Shown piece by piece: positions 13,861 to 25,920 of a DNA stretch of 64,000 nt; position 1 is the stretch's first letter; each line of letters begins with the position of its first letter. A program made the translations under genes and the position numbers. Below the pieces are notes generated by a model. The model was not told where the DNA came from and ran no database searches. It saw nothing but the letters and a program-made list of their open reading frames with translations. Origin of the DNA: Serilophus lunatus (Eukaryota; Chordata; Aves; Passeriformes; Eurylaimidae); NCBI GenBank assembly GCA_013399895.1, contig VXBA01001276.1:62001-126000 (forward strand), given 5' to 3'.

Positions 13861-13898
13861 AACTTAGCTCTTATAAGAAATATAAGTTTGTAAATAAG
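13861..13898 (+). repeat. Dispersed direct repeat, copy B (38 bp)
   Basis: Partner of 12446-12483, 1,415 bp away in the same orientation. Copy B is followed by two more TTGTAAATA motifs (to about 13926), a small imperfect local expansion that copy A lacks. Confidence 0.75.
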
Positions 13899-14514
13899 TA
13901 TTCTTGTAAATAAACATTTGTAAATAGCTTCCTTCTATCTCTGCAGATAGAAAGAAAAATGGACAGATCTCAGTGAGCAAGGAAATGTCAAGGTCAACTA
14001 AATTTGTTTAAACACCCTTCCCATGTAAATACCACATTAAGAAGAAAAACATTCATCTGCAAAAGACCATGATTGGAAATGGTAGACACGCAAGTTACAC
14101 AAAGACATTTGAGCAACATGGAAATGGCCAAGAGCTCTGAGTCTCCAGAAATCTGTCAGGAGCTGAAGGAACACTTCAGACTGCAGAAGCAGAAAAGGGA
14201 TGTAACACTGAAAAGACAAAAAAAGAATCAACCAACTCTAAGAAAGACAAATTTATGATCTATAAGTATTTTCATGAGTAGCTCCAATTAAATGCATTTG
14301 TGTCTAAAATATGAAGCACTGAAATCCAGTCCAGAGCTGGGCAGAGAAATTCTCTTCATACACATCAAAATATTATGTTTTCTTGAAGGAAAAGTTAAAT
14401 AAGAAAATGCAGACTCATTATTTTGAAATCCCAGACAGTGAAGATTTTTTCACACTTTGTAATCGATGGAAGCATACTTTAAAAACAAAAACAATTCCCT
14501 CTCCCTTCCCATGC

Positions 14515-14585
14515 TTAAAAAAAACAAACAACTCCTCCAAAAAAACAACCACACAAAAAACCCCACAACACCAAAAGCCACAAAG
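14515..14585. repeat. A/C-rich low-complexity tract
   Basis: An almost T-free stretch of AAAAACAAACAA, CCACACAAAAAACCCC and similar words. Such one-strand A/C-rich tracts also occur here at 35214-35297 and 57440-57480. A 117-codon frame running through it (14383-14736) is an effect of the skewed composition and not a gene. Confidence 0.8.
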
Positions 14586-16114
14586 TCTAACTAACTTTTA
14601 CCTAAGGAGACAAAATCCATATGCATTGTCTTACCACAAACTGGTTTTGGTTTTCCTATACTCCTTCACCCTTCCTTCTACATGCTGTTATTTTTTAAAT
14701 TTGGAGGTCTGCATATTGCAATGCCCTGTTTATTGATTGACATTGCTAAAAATAAAATAGATCTATTTGTATCAAAGAACTTTAATCCTCACTTAAACAT
14801 TATTTGTTTGTGCGTCCTTATGCTGGAAACTTACCTTTTCTTCAAGCACAAGTGCACTTAATCCTAAACAACATAAGAAAGAGTAGCAAAGATCATAATA
14901 GTAAAACCATTTTAGAGAGAGTTAGTTTCCAGACTCTAGGGAAAGAGTATATGAAACATATCAACCATTTCTTCAATTAAGAAAAAATAGAATTAAATAA
15001 AATATGAGGAAGAAAAAAACCAGCAAAACCCCCAATTTACAATATCCCACTGACTGACAAGCATTTTAATCTAAGGATTTTTAATTTTCAAAGATAAAAT
15101 TCTCTGAAATTTTCACATTAGGCTGCACATTTTTAGTGTGTACCTTTGTATTTCATTTACTCACATTTTCAATTATGATCACATTCACTAAAAATAAAAT
15201 GTAAAAGACCTATTCATATTTCTAGTATGTTGACAGAAACCACCAGTAACTATTGGCACAGGCCAGTATCTGCAGATGTGAAACTAAAAGAATGTTCATC
15301 TTGGATGCTATTTGAAAAGGGCAAGCTATTAAACAGATTTGAAAAGAAAAATTAATTTTATATTTCAATCTGTGTTGCTTGCATCACTTCATAAAAACAC
15401 ACACAAAGCATTTATCAGGTTTCAACACCAGATTCTGAATCCAATGACTCAGGGATATGAGATATCTACACCTGTACAAGAAAATTAAAAGAAATAAAAA
15501 ATTACCACCCTATAGCATGGGCTACAGTTCAGGAGAACAAGTGACCTCTTGCTTCGTAACCTAGGGTGTACTCTGAGAAACATCCAGGAACACAGCATCA
15601 ACTCCATATCCACCATGTCACTACTTACTCCCTATAGAAAAAATGCTGAACTAGAAGTACAGAGCAAGCACAATTTCTCTCAAAGATGCAGGACTTGAGA
15701 TGAAATTTTTCAAGTCTCTTACAGTGTATGAAATGGAGTTTCTCAGATTATTAACTATGTATACCTGTACTTTTAAAATACAAGCTGCTGAACAAATAGA
15801 ATGAAAACAAGCTCTTTATTTTGGCCACTGCTTCTTTCAGAAATCTTGTCTCCTTCCTTCTCTCTCAGCATCTCCCCATACTATAGTATATGAAAATCAC
15901 CTATCATCTTATTTCCCTGGTCCTCTTCCACTGGAGAAGAAATGTAGGCAGTAGAAGCTTGCCCTAGGTAGTGTCAAATGTATCCTTCTAGAGTTATCAT
16001 GGCCCAAAAACCTAAGGGAGGCATGACTGGTGACATCTAACTCCCTCACACACACCTAGCTGGAGATGAAAAAAGAAATAATAAAAATAGTATTTTACAT
16101 AGATCTAGCAAACT

Positions 16115-16363
16115 TCAGAGCCAATTGCAACTAGCATGTTGTTCTAGGAAGGCATTTCTGTTCATGTTGTGATTTTTATGATCATATACTTGCCCTGTGC
16201 CATTAGGTTGTAGAAAACAAGGTCGAAACAAAGTATTTTTGTCTACTTCAGAAAAGCATGGGTCGAGATGGTCATTAGTTTTTGTCTGTATAAGCATTTC
16301 AGACTCACTATGCGGAATTTTTATCTTCAAGGCACCAAAACTTAATATTTGCTCTGTAGAATG
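16115..16363 (-). CDS. Candidate 3' terminal exon, unknown protein
   Basis: Read on the minus strand, a good acceptor (TTTGTTCCTTGGCACAACAG, ending at + 16364) opens a frame of 82 codons to a TGA at 16115-16117. Acidic and basic residues are balanced (for example HLDPCFSEVDKN and FLQPNGTGQVYDH), unlike the K/L/F/S-rich chance frames around it. A minus-strand AATAAA lies at 15815-15820, about 295 nt past the stop. The exon starts in phase 0, which fits the phase-0 donor of the candidate exon at 20171-20299. I recognise no family. It could equally be a chance frame, since an open run of this length is not rare in 64 kb. Confidence 0.3.
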   Translation of the reverse strand, partial: HSTEQILSFGALKIKIPHSESEMLIQTKTNDHLDPCFSEVDKNTLFRPCFLQPNGTGQVYDHKNHNMNRNAFLEQHASCNWL

Positions 16364-17368
16364 CTGTTGTGCCAAGGAACAAAGCATAGACAGTAGCTAA
16401 ACAACAAAACCAACAGTGACTTCAGTTCAGTTTATCTATTAAAAAATGGGTTTGGTTAAACCAAAAATCCTTGTAAGTAACTCAAAGAAAGTTAAGAATA
16501 AACAGAATGTTCTCACAGTTTGAAAAGGGACTAAATTTTTTGTTCTTTCATTCTCTTATCAAGCAAAGTGAAATTATGTTGTATCATACTCACATGCCAT
16601 AATAGCATTTATTTTTTTAAAATTCCCCCCCAAAATGTATTTAAAATAATAATTTCAAACCTTTGTAAGAATATCAGATAGGATTGCTCAGGTTATATGC
16701 TCACTTCTATCAAGCTGCCATATATGAACTTGTTAAATAATTAACTGCTCTAAGGGAATATTTAGTCCAGCTGACAGTGGTGCTTGTAGAAATTCTATTT
16801 TTAAAAGTCATGAAACTTCATATAGTGTTATAGTAGGTAAAATACAAAATCTTATTTGAATGTGTGGTTCAACAACAGACCATAAGATTTTGATGCACAT
16901 CTAGAAGCTGATTAGTCTAGAACAGGCAAAATAAAAATGTTGATCAAGGGCCACTTTGTTCTATTCTTCCATTAAAAGAAAAAACTGTTGAAGTTACTAG
17001 AAATTTTGACAGCATCTTTAAATCTGTGCAAATTCTCAGGCCAAATAATAATGCAGAAGTGCCTCCTTCCACTGACAAAAGCAAAATGATGTAGAGACAT
17101 TGCAAGGACATTTGTTTTATGAAGGTCTAAAATGGCCTTTTCTGATTCCTGGAGCTGAATAAAGATAGGGCATGAATAAGGACGAAATCCTACTTCATGT
17201 CACTGTGATAGAATACTACCGAGGAAAAGAAAAAACAAAACAACTTGAAACGGAACAGACTGTGTGTTATCTGAGCTTCATAACAAAGGCCCTTCTGTAC
17301 CATGATCGGGACAGCTGATATACAGTCAATGCAGAGTGTGAGAAGTTTTATGCCCTACATATTCACCT

Positions 17369-17402
17369 CAGTGAAGCATTCCTAGTCATTTCTGCTTCAC
17401 TG
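17369..17402. repeat. Short inverted repeat (hairpin)
   Basis: Arms CAGTGAAGCA and TGCTTCACTG are perfect complements over 10 bp (11 if the next pair is counted), separated by a 14-nt loop. The stem is too short for a typical microRNA precursor. On the minus strand the same bases also sit between a good acceptor (ACATTCCTTTTCAG) and a GTGAAT donor. Confidence 0.7.
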
Positions 17403-17966
17403 AAAAGGAATGTAGCACATACACGGGCATGTTCAGGACAGGTTGGAAATACTGAGCACATGAATTTCTCAGCAAAAGCAACAGGACCTGGACTTCCAAA
17501 CTACTTCTCCATCTAATGTGCCAAACATATTACAGACTCAGAGAAGCTAAAGCTGATAAATATACATAACACAAAAACAACTATGTACCATTTGTATGTA
17601 AATGTTACCTTTGCTTATTTGAACAGGCCAGGTGTTCAGCCTCAATCTCAAAATAACCATCCCACAAACTTTATATAAGACTGACCAAAGTGTCTTGCAG
17701 AGGGTGTCTCAGGTTCTCAGGGTCCTGTTTTTAATCTGTTTGAACACCTTTGCTGTCATTTTCATTTGAAACCCAAAGATTATTTATTTGCCCTCTTTCT
17801 GGACAAAGTTACACCGTTCCAAGGGGCCATCTTCTCCCAGTGCTGGCAGGGAGGCAGCATTCAGCAGCTGCACTTCAGAACGAACGCATGCACCCAAACC
17901 CTCTGGACTTTGGTAGATACACCAGTGCGATGCACTTTCAGTGGAGAACCATCTTGCTGCTCATGT

Positions 17967-18172
17967 TCAAATAGAATACACTGTTTCAACTGGAAGGGAC
18001 GTGCAACGATAATCTGCTCTAACCACCTGACCACTTCAGGGCTGGTTAAGTTCAAGTATATTATTAAGAGAAACGTTCAAATGCCTCCTAAACACTGTCA
18101 GGCTTGCGGCATGGACAACCTCTCCAGGAAGCCTGTTCCAATGTTTGACAACTTCTCAGTAAAAAATGCTTG
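17967..18172 (-). mobile_element. CR1 LINE 3' fragment, antisense
   Basis: The plus strand shows the reverse complement of a CR1 3' end: ATAGAAT, then TTTCAACTGGAAGGGAC, AATCTGCTCTAACCACCTGA, then GACAACCTCTCCAGGAAGCC, TGTTCCAATGTTTGACAA and CAGTAAAAAATGC. That order is the standard one for antisense CR1 in birds. The copy is diverged, 5'-truncated and non-coding. A plus-strand frame of 135 codons (17766-18173) overlaps it and is spurious. CR1 insertions normally lack target-site duplications, and none was sought. Confidence 0.85.
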
Positions 18173-20170
18173 ACTGAAGCAAGAGTAAAAAAAAAATTTA
18201 AATTAGGTATGTACACTACCCCTGGAAATAATGAAAATATTTAGATAGTTCAAATAAAGCTTGAAGTAATTTTTATGCATGGCCAGTTCAGCATATACCT
18301 TACTGTTAATACTTGGAACTGTATCATGGCATTTGCATGAGTGTTTCCTTCTGTACTGTGTAGAACAAGACAAGTATTTCTAATTCACCTTCCAACCCAG
18401 CCCTGGAAGGCAAATACAATTCAGAGCCTCCTACAGACAATATATTTTGCTCTCTGTTGTTTCCTTTTTTAGGAAAGCTATCTCAGAGAAATCCATATAG
18501 CTTTCTACTAAATACTGCATAGATGATGCACAGTAAAACAAAGGGCAACTTCTAGATGTGCTGAAGCAGCTACCTAATATATCCTAAAGTAGGGCCATCT
18601 TCTGCAAAAGGAGTTTCTATCACAAGACATTAATGCCTCTATGGAAGTTTCCAATCCACTAAAATCTTGGCATTAACACTCAGAATCCACTATACAAAAG
18701 ATGAGATTGTGTTTATGAGCTACTGTAAGAGTCATTATCTCCACTGGAAGAGTAGAGACCAAAGTCCAGAGTCATTCACCTGAGACTTTCCTCACAGAGA
18801 TTTGGCCAGTTTTGTAAGACAATGCTGAATATTCACTAGAGGAAAGAGGAAGAAGGACTATCCCCAGCTGCAATTAGCTAACCACTTACACTGCTGCAGA
18901 ATGCTTCAGTGAAGGCAGAAAATACTTTTTTCTCTAGTTATACAACCAGAATTATGGATCCAAGTGCTCTGGATGAAAACAGGAGGCTTATTAGTAGAGA
19001 AAATGATTGAGTCATTGGTCTACATGGTGAATTTGAAATAAAGAATGGAAGCTCCTCTTCACTTCTGGGACAATTATAAGTGCACCCAGCTGAAAGATGA
19101 TGCCATTTATACTTTAGACAAATCTACAAAACAAACATTAAATTAAAAACTGTTTTGGCTGTGCCAAAACATCACTTTGATTAAAACATACTATTAATCA
19201 TTAAAATAAGTTAATAAACTTTAAAAAAGAACAACCAATTCCAGTTCTTCAAAACCACTTCTGCATTAAAGCCTGAAGATCACAAAGCTTTCAACTTCTA
19301 ACATCCATTTCAGGCAATAATACAGTCTTGTTTTACTGTTCTCTACCACAAAGACACACTACCAAACTACTTGCATTATGGTTCAGTTCTCTTGTATGGA
19401 ATTGTTGGCCGGGATCCCCAAAACCCATGGAAGTTTTCATTCCACAACAGTTGTGCACAGAGATAAATTGGTCTTTTTGACACTGGAATAATTTCTCCAG
19501 ATCCTTTTCTTTCAACATAACTTCAACTTGCTTTAACAAGTCTTTTTATATGCATTGTAAGTAGTCTCACAACAAATCATCACAATCATTACTCCTCAGA
19601 AGGCAAGGAAACCACTGCATAAATCTCTCACACAACTGGTACCCAAATTTTAACACTCATCTTTAATTTTCACAATATTCTTAAGTCTATTACAGTCACA
19701 TTTTGTTTAACATTCTTACATTAGGATCTTCTACAAGAAATACTGTCTAAATGGGCATATGGAACACTAGGAAAGCATATAAGACCAGATGTTTATATCT
19801 AAATCCTCATAGTTCAAGTACTACTAAAAAACAATCCTCAAAAACTCACATTAAAACTTGCAAATTTGGATGAGAAATTATTACTATATCCAGTGCCTCT
19901 GCAGTGCTTACAATCTCTTAACAGATTGCTAGTTTCAAGAACAGTGGTTACAACGAAGTGATGGAAAAGCAACATTAGAGAAAGAAATAAAATTAATTTT
20001 CTCTTTTTCAGAATGTAAATTTAGGCCAAAGGTGGTCTTTATTCTCTCCCTAGGGAAGGCATAGAAAAGCTTATTGTCCCATTTTACCCTAAAAAATTTT
20101 GCCCATAGCAATTTTGTTTAATTATAGTGAGTACCTTGTATTGCTCACATCTTTGGCCTAGATTACTTAC
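18173..20170. other. AT-rich non-coding DNA
   Basis: I see no gene or repeat family here. A minus-strand acceptor near 18419 followed by a GTGAAT donor encloses only 14 nt and is taken as chance. This would be intron if the minus-strand gene model is right. Confidence 0.6.
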
Positions 20171-20299
20171 TTTATTGGAATTCTCTTGAAAAATTAACTG
20201 ATTAGTATAAGCATACAGCCTCAGTTTGGCCTCATAATTAACATACTCATCCAAAGCAATTCTCCCAGTGAGAGGGTTTTTTGTTGGGTACACAAAGGA
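20171..20299 (-). CDS. Candidate internal exon, 43 codons, unknown protein
   Basis: On the minus strand 129 nt are open in one frame between an AG at + 20300-20301 and a strong donor AAA|GTAAGT (+ 20165-20170). The exon is phase 0 at both ends. The acceptor tract (GTATTTTTTTCATGTGTG, then TTGTTTATAAAG) is only moderate. The peptide, with segments YPTKNPLTGRIALDEY and EAKLRLYAYTNQ, has ordinary protein composition, and first-position GC exceeds second-position GC, as in coding DNA. I cannot place it in a family. The same frame stays open a little past both splice sites, so the interval is not proven by its boundaries. Phase agrees with the candidates on either side (21674-21744 and 16115-16363). 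Confidence 0.35.
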
Positions 20300-21673
20300 C
20301 TTTATAAACAATTTATCACACATGAAAAAAATACCATAATCTTCATTTTCATTATATACATCCCTGTGATTTCATGAAAGGAGTGAATAATATATTAGAC
20401 TATTATATGCTAATAGAGCATACTAAACAAATTCTGATCTCTACAGTATCCATGCAATCCTGCTGAGTGCAGTGATGTTGACTGAATGACCACAGACATA
20501 CAGTTTGGCTCATGAGGGTTATTCATGTTGTCTAGCTAAAATATATAATGTAAATAAATCTCCTCTAGGGTTCAAGCCAAGTGTATCTCCACTAAAAATT
20601 ACTACTTTTGAAGTCAAGAACCTAAAGTAAATATGAGATGCAAGTGATATGAATAGTTCCCAAAATCCCTCTGGAAAAAACCCCACTCCATTATTTGAGG
20701 TTGGTTCTAGTCAAAGACCACAAGAAAATCATTAATCAATTTGCACTTAGATATGCCTGTAATATGACTTCAATAGTTTTATGATAAAATTGAAACTCAA
20801 ATGAAATAACTTGTTTCAATCGTAGGACAGAGAGCTTGGATTTTATCTAACTTATATTTCATGTGAATTATTATAATTTCTATTCACTTTCGTCATCCTA
20901 GCAATCTATAACCCCATAACATGACACACACCATGTTATCACAAAAAGTTAAAATGTAATACAAGATAAATTTTAACCACAGATAACCATTCATTATCTC
21001 TTAAAGGCTAGGTATCTCCTATTCACACAAAGTATATAAAAGAAGGAAAAATAAATTCTATCTTACAAAATGTAATACAAAGTGTGACATGTATTTGTCA
21101 TAGGAGCAGCAACGGCCCTTGACCTGTCTTGTCAAAATGCCTTGAGCTACTTAGAAAACTTGAGGAAATTTTCAAATATCCTAGTGCACGACTGTATGAT
21201 TACATTACTTTTCTCTTAAGTGGAATCACTAGTAAAGACAGGCTTCATATCCATTTAAAAATAATTTTTAAAATAGTAAGAAAAAATTGCACAATATCAT
21301 AATTTCCATCAAAAATTCTAAACTATTTACTTTTTCTTTCACAAATTGACTGCCATTACAAAGGTACACAGTCCTTTTACACAAAATGCTGCATCATTTT
21401 AACCAATGAGATTATTGACAAGTTTATTGATTGCTAAACATGAGAATCCAAATCAACCTTCTTACCATCCAACAGGCAACTAATGACAACTGAGTAATAA
21501 AATGTTTTAAATTACAGTACAGGTGGCATGTGGCTCTGTACATACTTCACATTTAACCCAATTTTACCATCTTCCCACTGTCTTAAGTAAGGCATAAATA
21601 CCAAAGACAGCTGCATAATTCTGTTCCTCCATATTATTTACGGTTTAATATATCATGTACATAACCAAGTTAC

Positions 21674-21744
21674 CTGAAACACTTCCAGGAAAGGGAACAC
21701 AATGTAATACAGATAGCTGTAATATTTTCCATTCAGAAATTTAT
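21674..21744 (-). CDS. Candidate internal exon, 71 nt, unknown protein
   Basis: On the minus strand a donor TTTCAG|GTAACT (+ 21668-21673) closes a frame reading FLNGKYYSYLYYIVFPFLEV, rich in aromatic residues. The proposed acceptor is TTCTATACAG (+ 21745 onward), whose pyrimidine tract is poor. An alternative start at ATATTACAG would shorten it to 43 nt. With the 71-nt form the exon needs one nucleotide from its predecessor and ends in phase 0, matching the start of 20171-20299. This is the weakest member of the chain. Confidence 0.22.
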
Positions 21745-21749
21745 CTGTA

Positions 21750-22110
21750 TAGAACTTTGATTCTCCAATGGAGGGGTCAGGGAACAACACCCTTGAGGTG
21801 ATAAGCCACCAGGGAGTGGAGAAAGGACAAAACTCGAGAAGAGATGGCTGGTGTCGGAAAGGTGAAAGCAGAGGAACACAAAGCTGCTGAGGCCCATATT
21901 TTTGTATATTTTTGGAAGGTTGCCAGGACAGTCACAGCTGGGAAGAGCAGAGAGGTGAAAAGATGGCTTTTGGCAGCCATTTATGCCTGAGCCCTTGTTC
22001 AGCACTCCTACATGGAGCCTCTTGCTGCACCCAAGCCCTAAGCCCCAGCACAGTGATACTACAACTCAGGTCACAGGTAACAAGCACAGACAACTGCAGT
22101 GCTAACAAAT
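21750..22110. other. GC-raised block open in all three minus frames
   Basis: Between about 21750 and 21930 all three minus-strand frames lack stops, and a plus-strand frame (21912-22112) overlaps the far end. When several frames are open together, the cause is usually raised GC and few stop-prone words, so I call no gene. Words such as CAGCACTCCTACATGGAGCC do not match a repeat I know. It could be a degraded repeat or part of an exon extending 21674-21744. Confidence 0.4.
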
Positions 22111-22430
22111 AAGTAGTTTTCAGGCTGGAAAGACTTGGTTGTATTTAAAGAGTTGAAACAAACATACCCAGTAGGAGCAGCCTTTATGAAGTTATTCCCA
22201 AGCTACATGCAGCACACAAATCCATCCCTGACACATATTTATCATATGATCAAACATCTGAAGTGGACTAAAAAACAATATAAATTAATAACTCACAAAT
22301 TAGCATCAATGTGACATCAAAAACACAATTGCTTTAATGTCCACATGAGTTTTATAAAGGTAAGCCCAGACACAGAATAAGGAATTAAAATTTCTAAGTA
22401 AGCTGTTTAACACTGTAGTTAGATAGGAAA

Positions 22431-22455
22431 CACACACGCACAGACACACACACAA
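22431..22455. repeat. Imperfect (CA)n microsatellite
   Basis: CA units interrupted by CG and AG (CACACACGCACAGACACACA). The interruptions suggest an old tract. Confidence 0.85.
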
Positions 22456-25400
22456 ATCTGCATAAGCACCTTCTTATCCCAAGGATGATTATATAAAAAT
22501 CAATGGATCATAAAACAGTTTCTCCTTGTGTATTTTGGTTTTAGACAAATGCTATCAGAAGAAAAGACCTTTATCTCCAGGCTTAAAAGATCCAGTTGTG
22601 TTCTACACATTCCACGACACTGATGTATTAAGAAATGCTCTGTAATGTATCAAAACATTTTTATTTCACTACACCTCAGAAAAGATTTGAGAAAGATTTT
22701 AATTACAAAAATTATTTTGGCTAATAAGATCACAATACTCCTCATTAAGGTAAGAAATTTTGCCAGTTTGAAAATCCTGTATTTGTCAGCTGGCACTAGG
22801 TAAGTTGTTAAACACCCACCATTACAAGTACTGAACAGTGCGTGACCATTAAGCCACTTGTTCAAACTCTGCCCAATGTACTCTGAGTGTAATGTTCTAC
22901 AGCCAGTAGCTTTGATCAGCACTTAAAATGAAAATATTAAATTCACCAAAACCCAAGCTAGCACTGTCTTGTTCCATGTGTCTAATCTTTATTTTGGAAA
23001 GTTCAATTTCAACTTTCCTTGTTTATACATATAATTTATATTTTTTTGGTGATATTATTCATGCAGGTGCCAGGAAAATGAGAGAGTTTGTGCTAAGACA
23101 CAACCCAGGTCTTTGTACAGAGTGTCAGCTGCTGCTGGTGAGCATCACCAAGTTGGTTAAAAACTTCTGCCTTCGACTATGGTAACCTTAAGAATTCAGT
23201 TCTGTATTTAATCTACAGAGTTTTGCAGAAACAGCTCAATTCAGACTCAGAACTGGTATCCATAGAAATGTTAAAGAACACTTGTTCTTATGAAACACAT
23301 TGGAAAACATTAAAAATTGTTCTTTCCTCTGACCTATGAACACATTGCTTAAGTTCAAGGCATGCGTGCCACTGCAGTCAGAACCTAAATCAATGCAAAC
23401 AGCTTCACAACAGCACTCAACAAGGTGAATAAACAAAGCACTAACAAAAGATGCCACAGCTGAAACTTGAGAGAGCAGCAACATGAACTTCAAGAGGTAA
23501 CTTGATCTATAGCAACTTAAACACAGGGGTTGGACTCAGCCTGTGAGGGGAAAACATAGCTACGTTTTGAGTATGATATTTGTACAGTACATTCATCAAC
23601 CATGCTACTATGTATTAAAATAAAAGAAAAATATATCAACTTCACAATCAAGTTATTCTTGTTGGTTTTAACCTCTTGAACAAAAAAGCTTGAGAAAACA
23701 AGTCAACCCTAGTCTTATAACAATGACAGCCAAAAGACATCTCAAAAACTTTCAGTATCCATACCACATTAGCCAATACTCTCTGACAAACAAGTGAAAT
23801 AGTTAAGAATCTTCTGCTTTTATGCATTACATAATTTGGAATTTTAGTTTTCTAAATCAAAGTACTCAACTACTACTGATGTTTTCACATCAATCTTGTG
23901 CTTGATAGCCTAGTAAAGAAACTATACAAAAATTTCAGCATGATGCACCGATCCTTTTAAAAAGGATATTATATCGGAATTTTCAAAAGCTCATAACTTC
24001 TGTCTGCCATGACAGACTGAGGGAAAAACTGTGTTTTATATAACTGTAAAAATTAAGAAATTAATCACAGAGCAAATCTTATGCAACACTGATTTAGGGA
24101 TTTAGGTCACAATTAAGATTCCCTGTGGCAGAAATCCAAGAAAGACTTGGCATCCAAGATTTTTAACAAGAGCTATCTCACATGTACAGCCCAATAGGAT
24201 CAAATCCTACTGAGTGGAACATGCTTTTAGTAATTTTCAAGTCATGAGGAATGTGAATGACACAAAAGGTGTTATTTGAAATAAAAATAGATAGCTATGG
24301 TCCCTATGAGCAGCACTGGCTGCCAAAGTCAGGTGCCAGTGCAGCTTCCTCACCTCACATTGACTTTCTGGCTACAACAAATACACATCTATTAAAATTG
24401 AAGCCAAGAGCAGCATAGGCTGATCTGTACAAACTGGCCTTGCCAAAGTTCTACTACGTGCATTTACTTTTTCAGACTTCCTCCAGTCTTCCTATTGCAC
24501 ATATTAACAGCATCAATCTTTGTGTAAAAGCTACACACATTTAGTCTTGTGTTATAGCATGATAATTCATTTTGCACATGATCTCCTCCTCATAGTACTG
24601 AGCCTATTCAGTGAAATATTACTACCTCATTAATACAAGTAAGAAAACAAGCTTTGCTTCTATCCAAGTTAAGTCCTCCCTATTTCTAATTAAATCAAGC
24701 TAAATGCTTAGTTTAAAGCAGGCCAGACTATAATAAAATAAAAGTCACGATATACTATTACCTTTTTAATGGAGAAAAAAAGACTTTAAGCAGGAATCTA
24801 ATTAGATGGTTTTAACTGAATGCAAGCAGCACTGTGAGGGCTGCTATATGGGCAAATGGGCTCCATCTCAGACAGACCCAATACAGCACTTTATTGTATT
24901 AAAAGGTTAAAATAATCTATCCATATGGACATTTAGAATGTCTCCTTTAAAAAAAGCCCCTTGAGCCTTACTCTGGGTTTTTTTGTGATTAATTTCAGAA
25001 GCTCAGTTCATAAAGTAACTGACCACTAGCACTGAAAAGAAGCATCACTTTTGAAGAAAGCTGTCTGGTATATGACACAAAAAGGATGTTTTGAAGCCTG
25101 TTTGACAGGATGCTAAAGGAAATTAAAACTAGCTCAGCTTTACACTACTGCTCTGAATACAGTCCATGAAGGCACAAGATCCTGCTTAGGATCAAGCAGA
25201 TCATCAAGGTATGGTATTCTTTCCACTCCCAACGATATAACCACCAAAGCTTTGTTGCCTTACCTAGTCAAGAAACATTCAAAAGATGAAGCCACTGATT
25301 ATTTAGTTTCTCTTCAGCTTACATAGCTTGTACTACAGGAGAAGCGTCTTCCTAGAGAATGACAGTCCCTCACAGTGGCCCCGTGGTGGCCAGAGAAGCA

Positions 25401-25695
25401 GCAAGTCCCACTCTTTAGATTTTAATCAGCTTGCTCCACTCAACAACTCCATCCTTTCTTCCACTTCATCTCACAAGAAAAAGCAGGATACTGTCTGTCT
25501 TCTTGAGAGACTAAACAGAGATTTACCCCACCACAGCAAGGTTTTACCTTGCAGGATGGGATGTAAAATGCAGAGTGTGAAACCTGGACTTTGAGACACC
25601 TACTAACAAATCTTTCAGTTACCACTTACTAATTACCCTCTCTTTTCCCCACTAAAAATTCTGGGTTTCCAAAACATCTCAGTGATTAGAAAAAT

Positions 25696-25724
25696 GGGGG
25701 TGAAAGAGGGGCGAGGGTGGGGGG
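25696..25724 (+). other. Potential G-quadruplex motif
   Basis: Four runs of at least three G (GGGGG, GGGG, GGG, GGGGGG) are separated by loops of 7, 3 and 1 bases, satisfying the G3+N1-7 rule on the plus strand. It lies alone in AT-rich DNA, away from the CpG island. Whether it folds in the cell is unknown. Confidence 0.7.
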
Positions 25725-25814
25725 AAGCAAGATGTAATTTTCCTATACGTGATCTATTTTAGACCTGCTATGCCAGATAACTGGTAAGACGTATAGAATA
25801 AATATGTAAGCTCA

Positions 25815-25920
25815 GGTCCAGGCAAAGCTATATGACTTTCTATGCAACTTGGGCCAAATCCCTAGATCTCTTCACTATGCTATGCTGTCAGAAGCTCATA
25901 GGGAAATAGCACACAAATCC
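25815..25920 (+). mobile_element. Possible MIR-type SINE remnant
   Basis: The order TATATGACTTTCTATGCAAC, TTGGGCCAAATCCCTAGATC, TCTTCACTATGC resembles the MIR core and tail segment (TGTGACCTTGGGCAAATCAC..TTAACCTCTCT). The match is short and diverged, and no A or B box is clear, so the call is tentative. Confidence 0.3.

Noticed and set aside
15160..15225. 23-nt minus-strand interval between a good acceptor (TTTTACATTTTATTTTTAG) and AAT|GTGAGT
   Set aside because: Too short and AT-simple. Such pairs recur by chance across the window.
17766..18173. 135-codon plus-strand frame
   Set aside because: Its second half is the antisense CR1 fragment at 17967-18172, so the frame is accidental.
22650..22922. 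Minus-strand peptide with EYIGQSLNKWLNGH, reminiscent of a GIY-YIG motif
   Set aside because: Only a short fragment matches, no catalytic Arg/Glu context follows, and the rest of the frame is hydrophobic chance sequence.
24337..24380. 18-nt minus-strand interval ending in GAG|GTGAGG
   Set aside because: Good splice words, but the interval is six codons only, with nothing else to support it.
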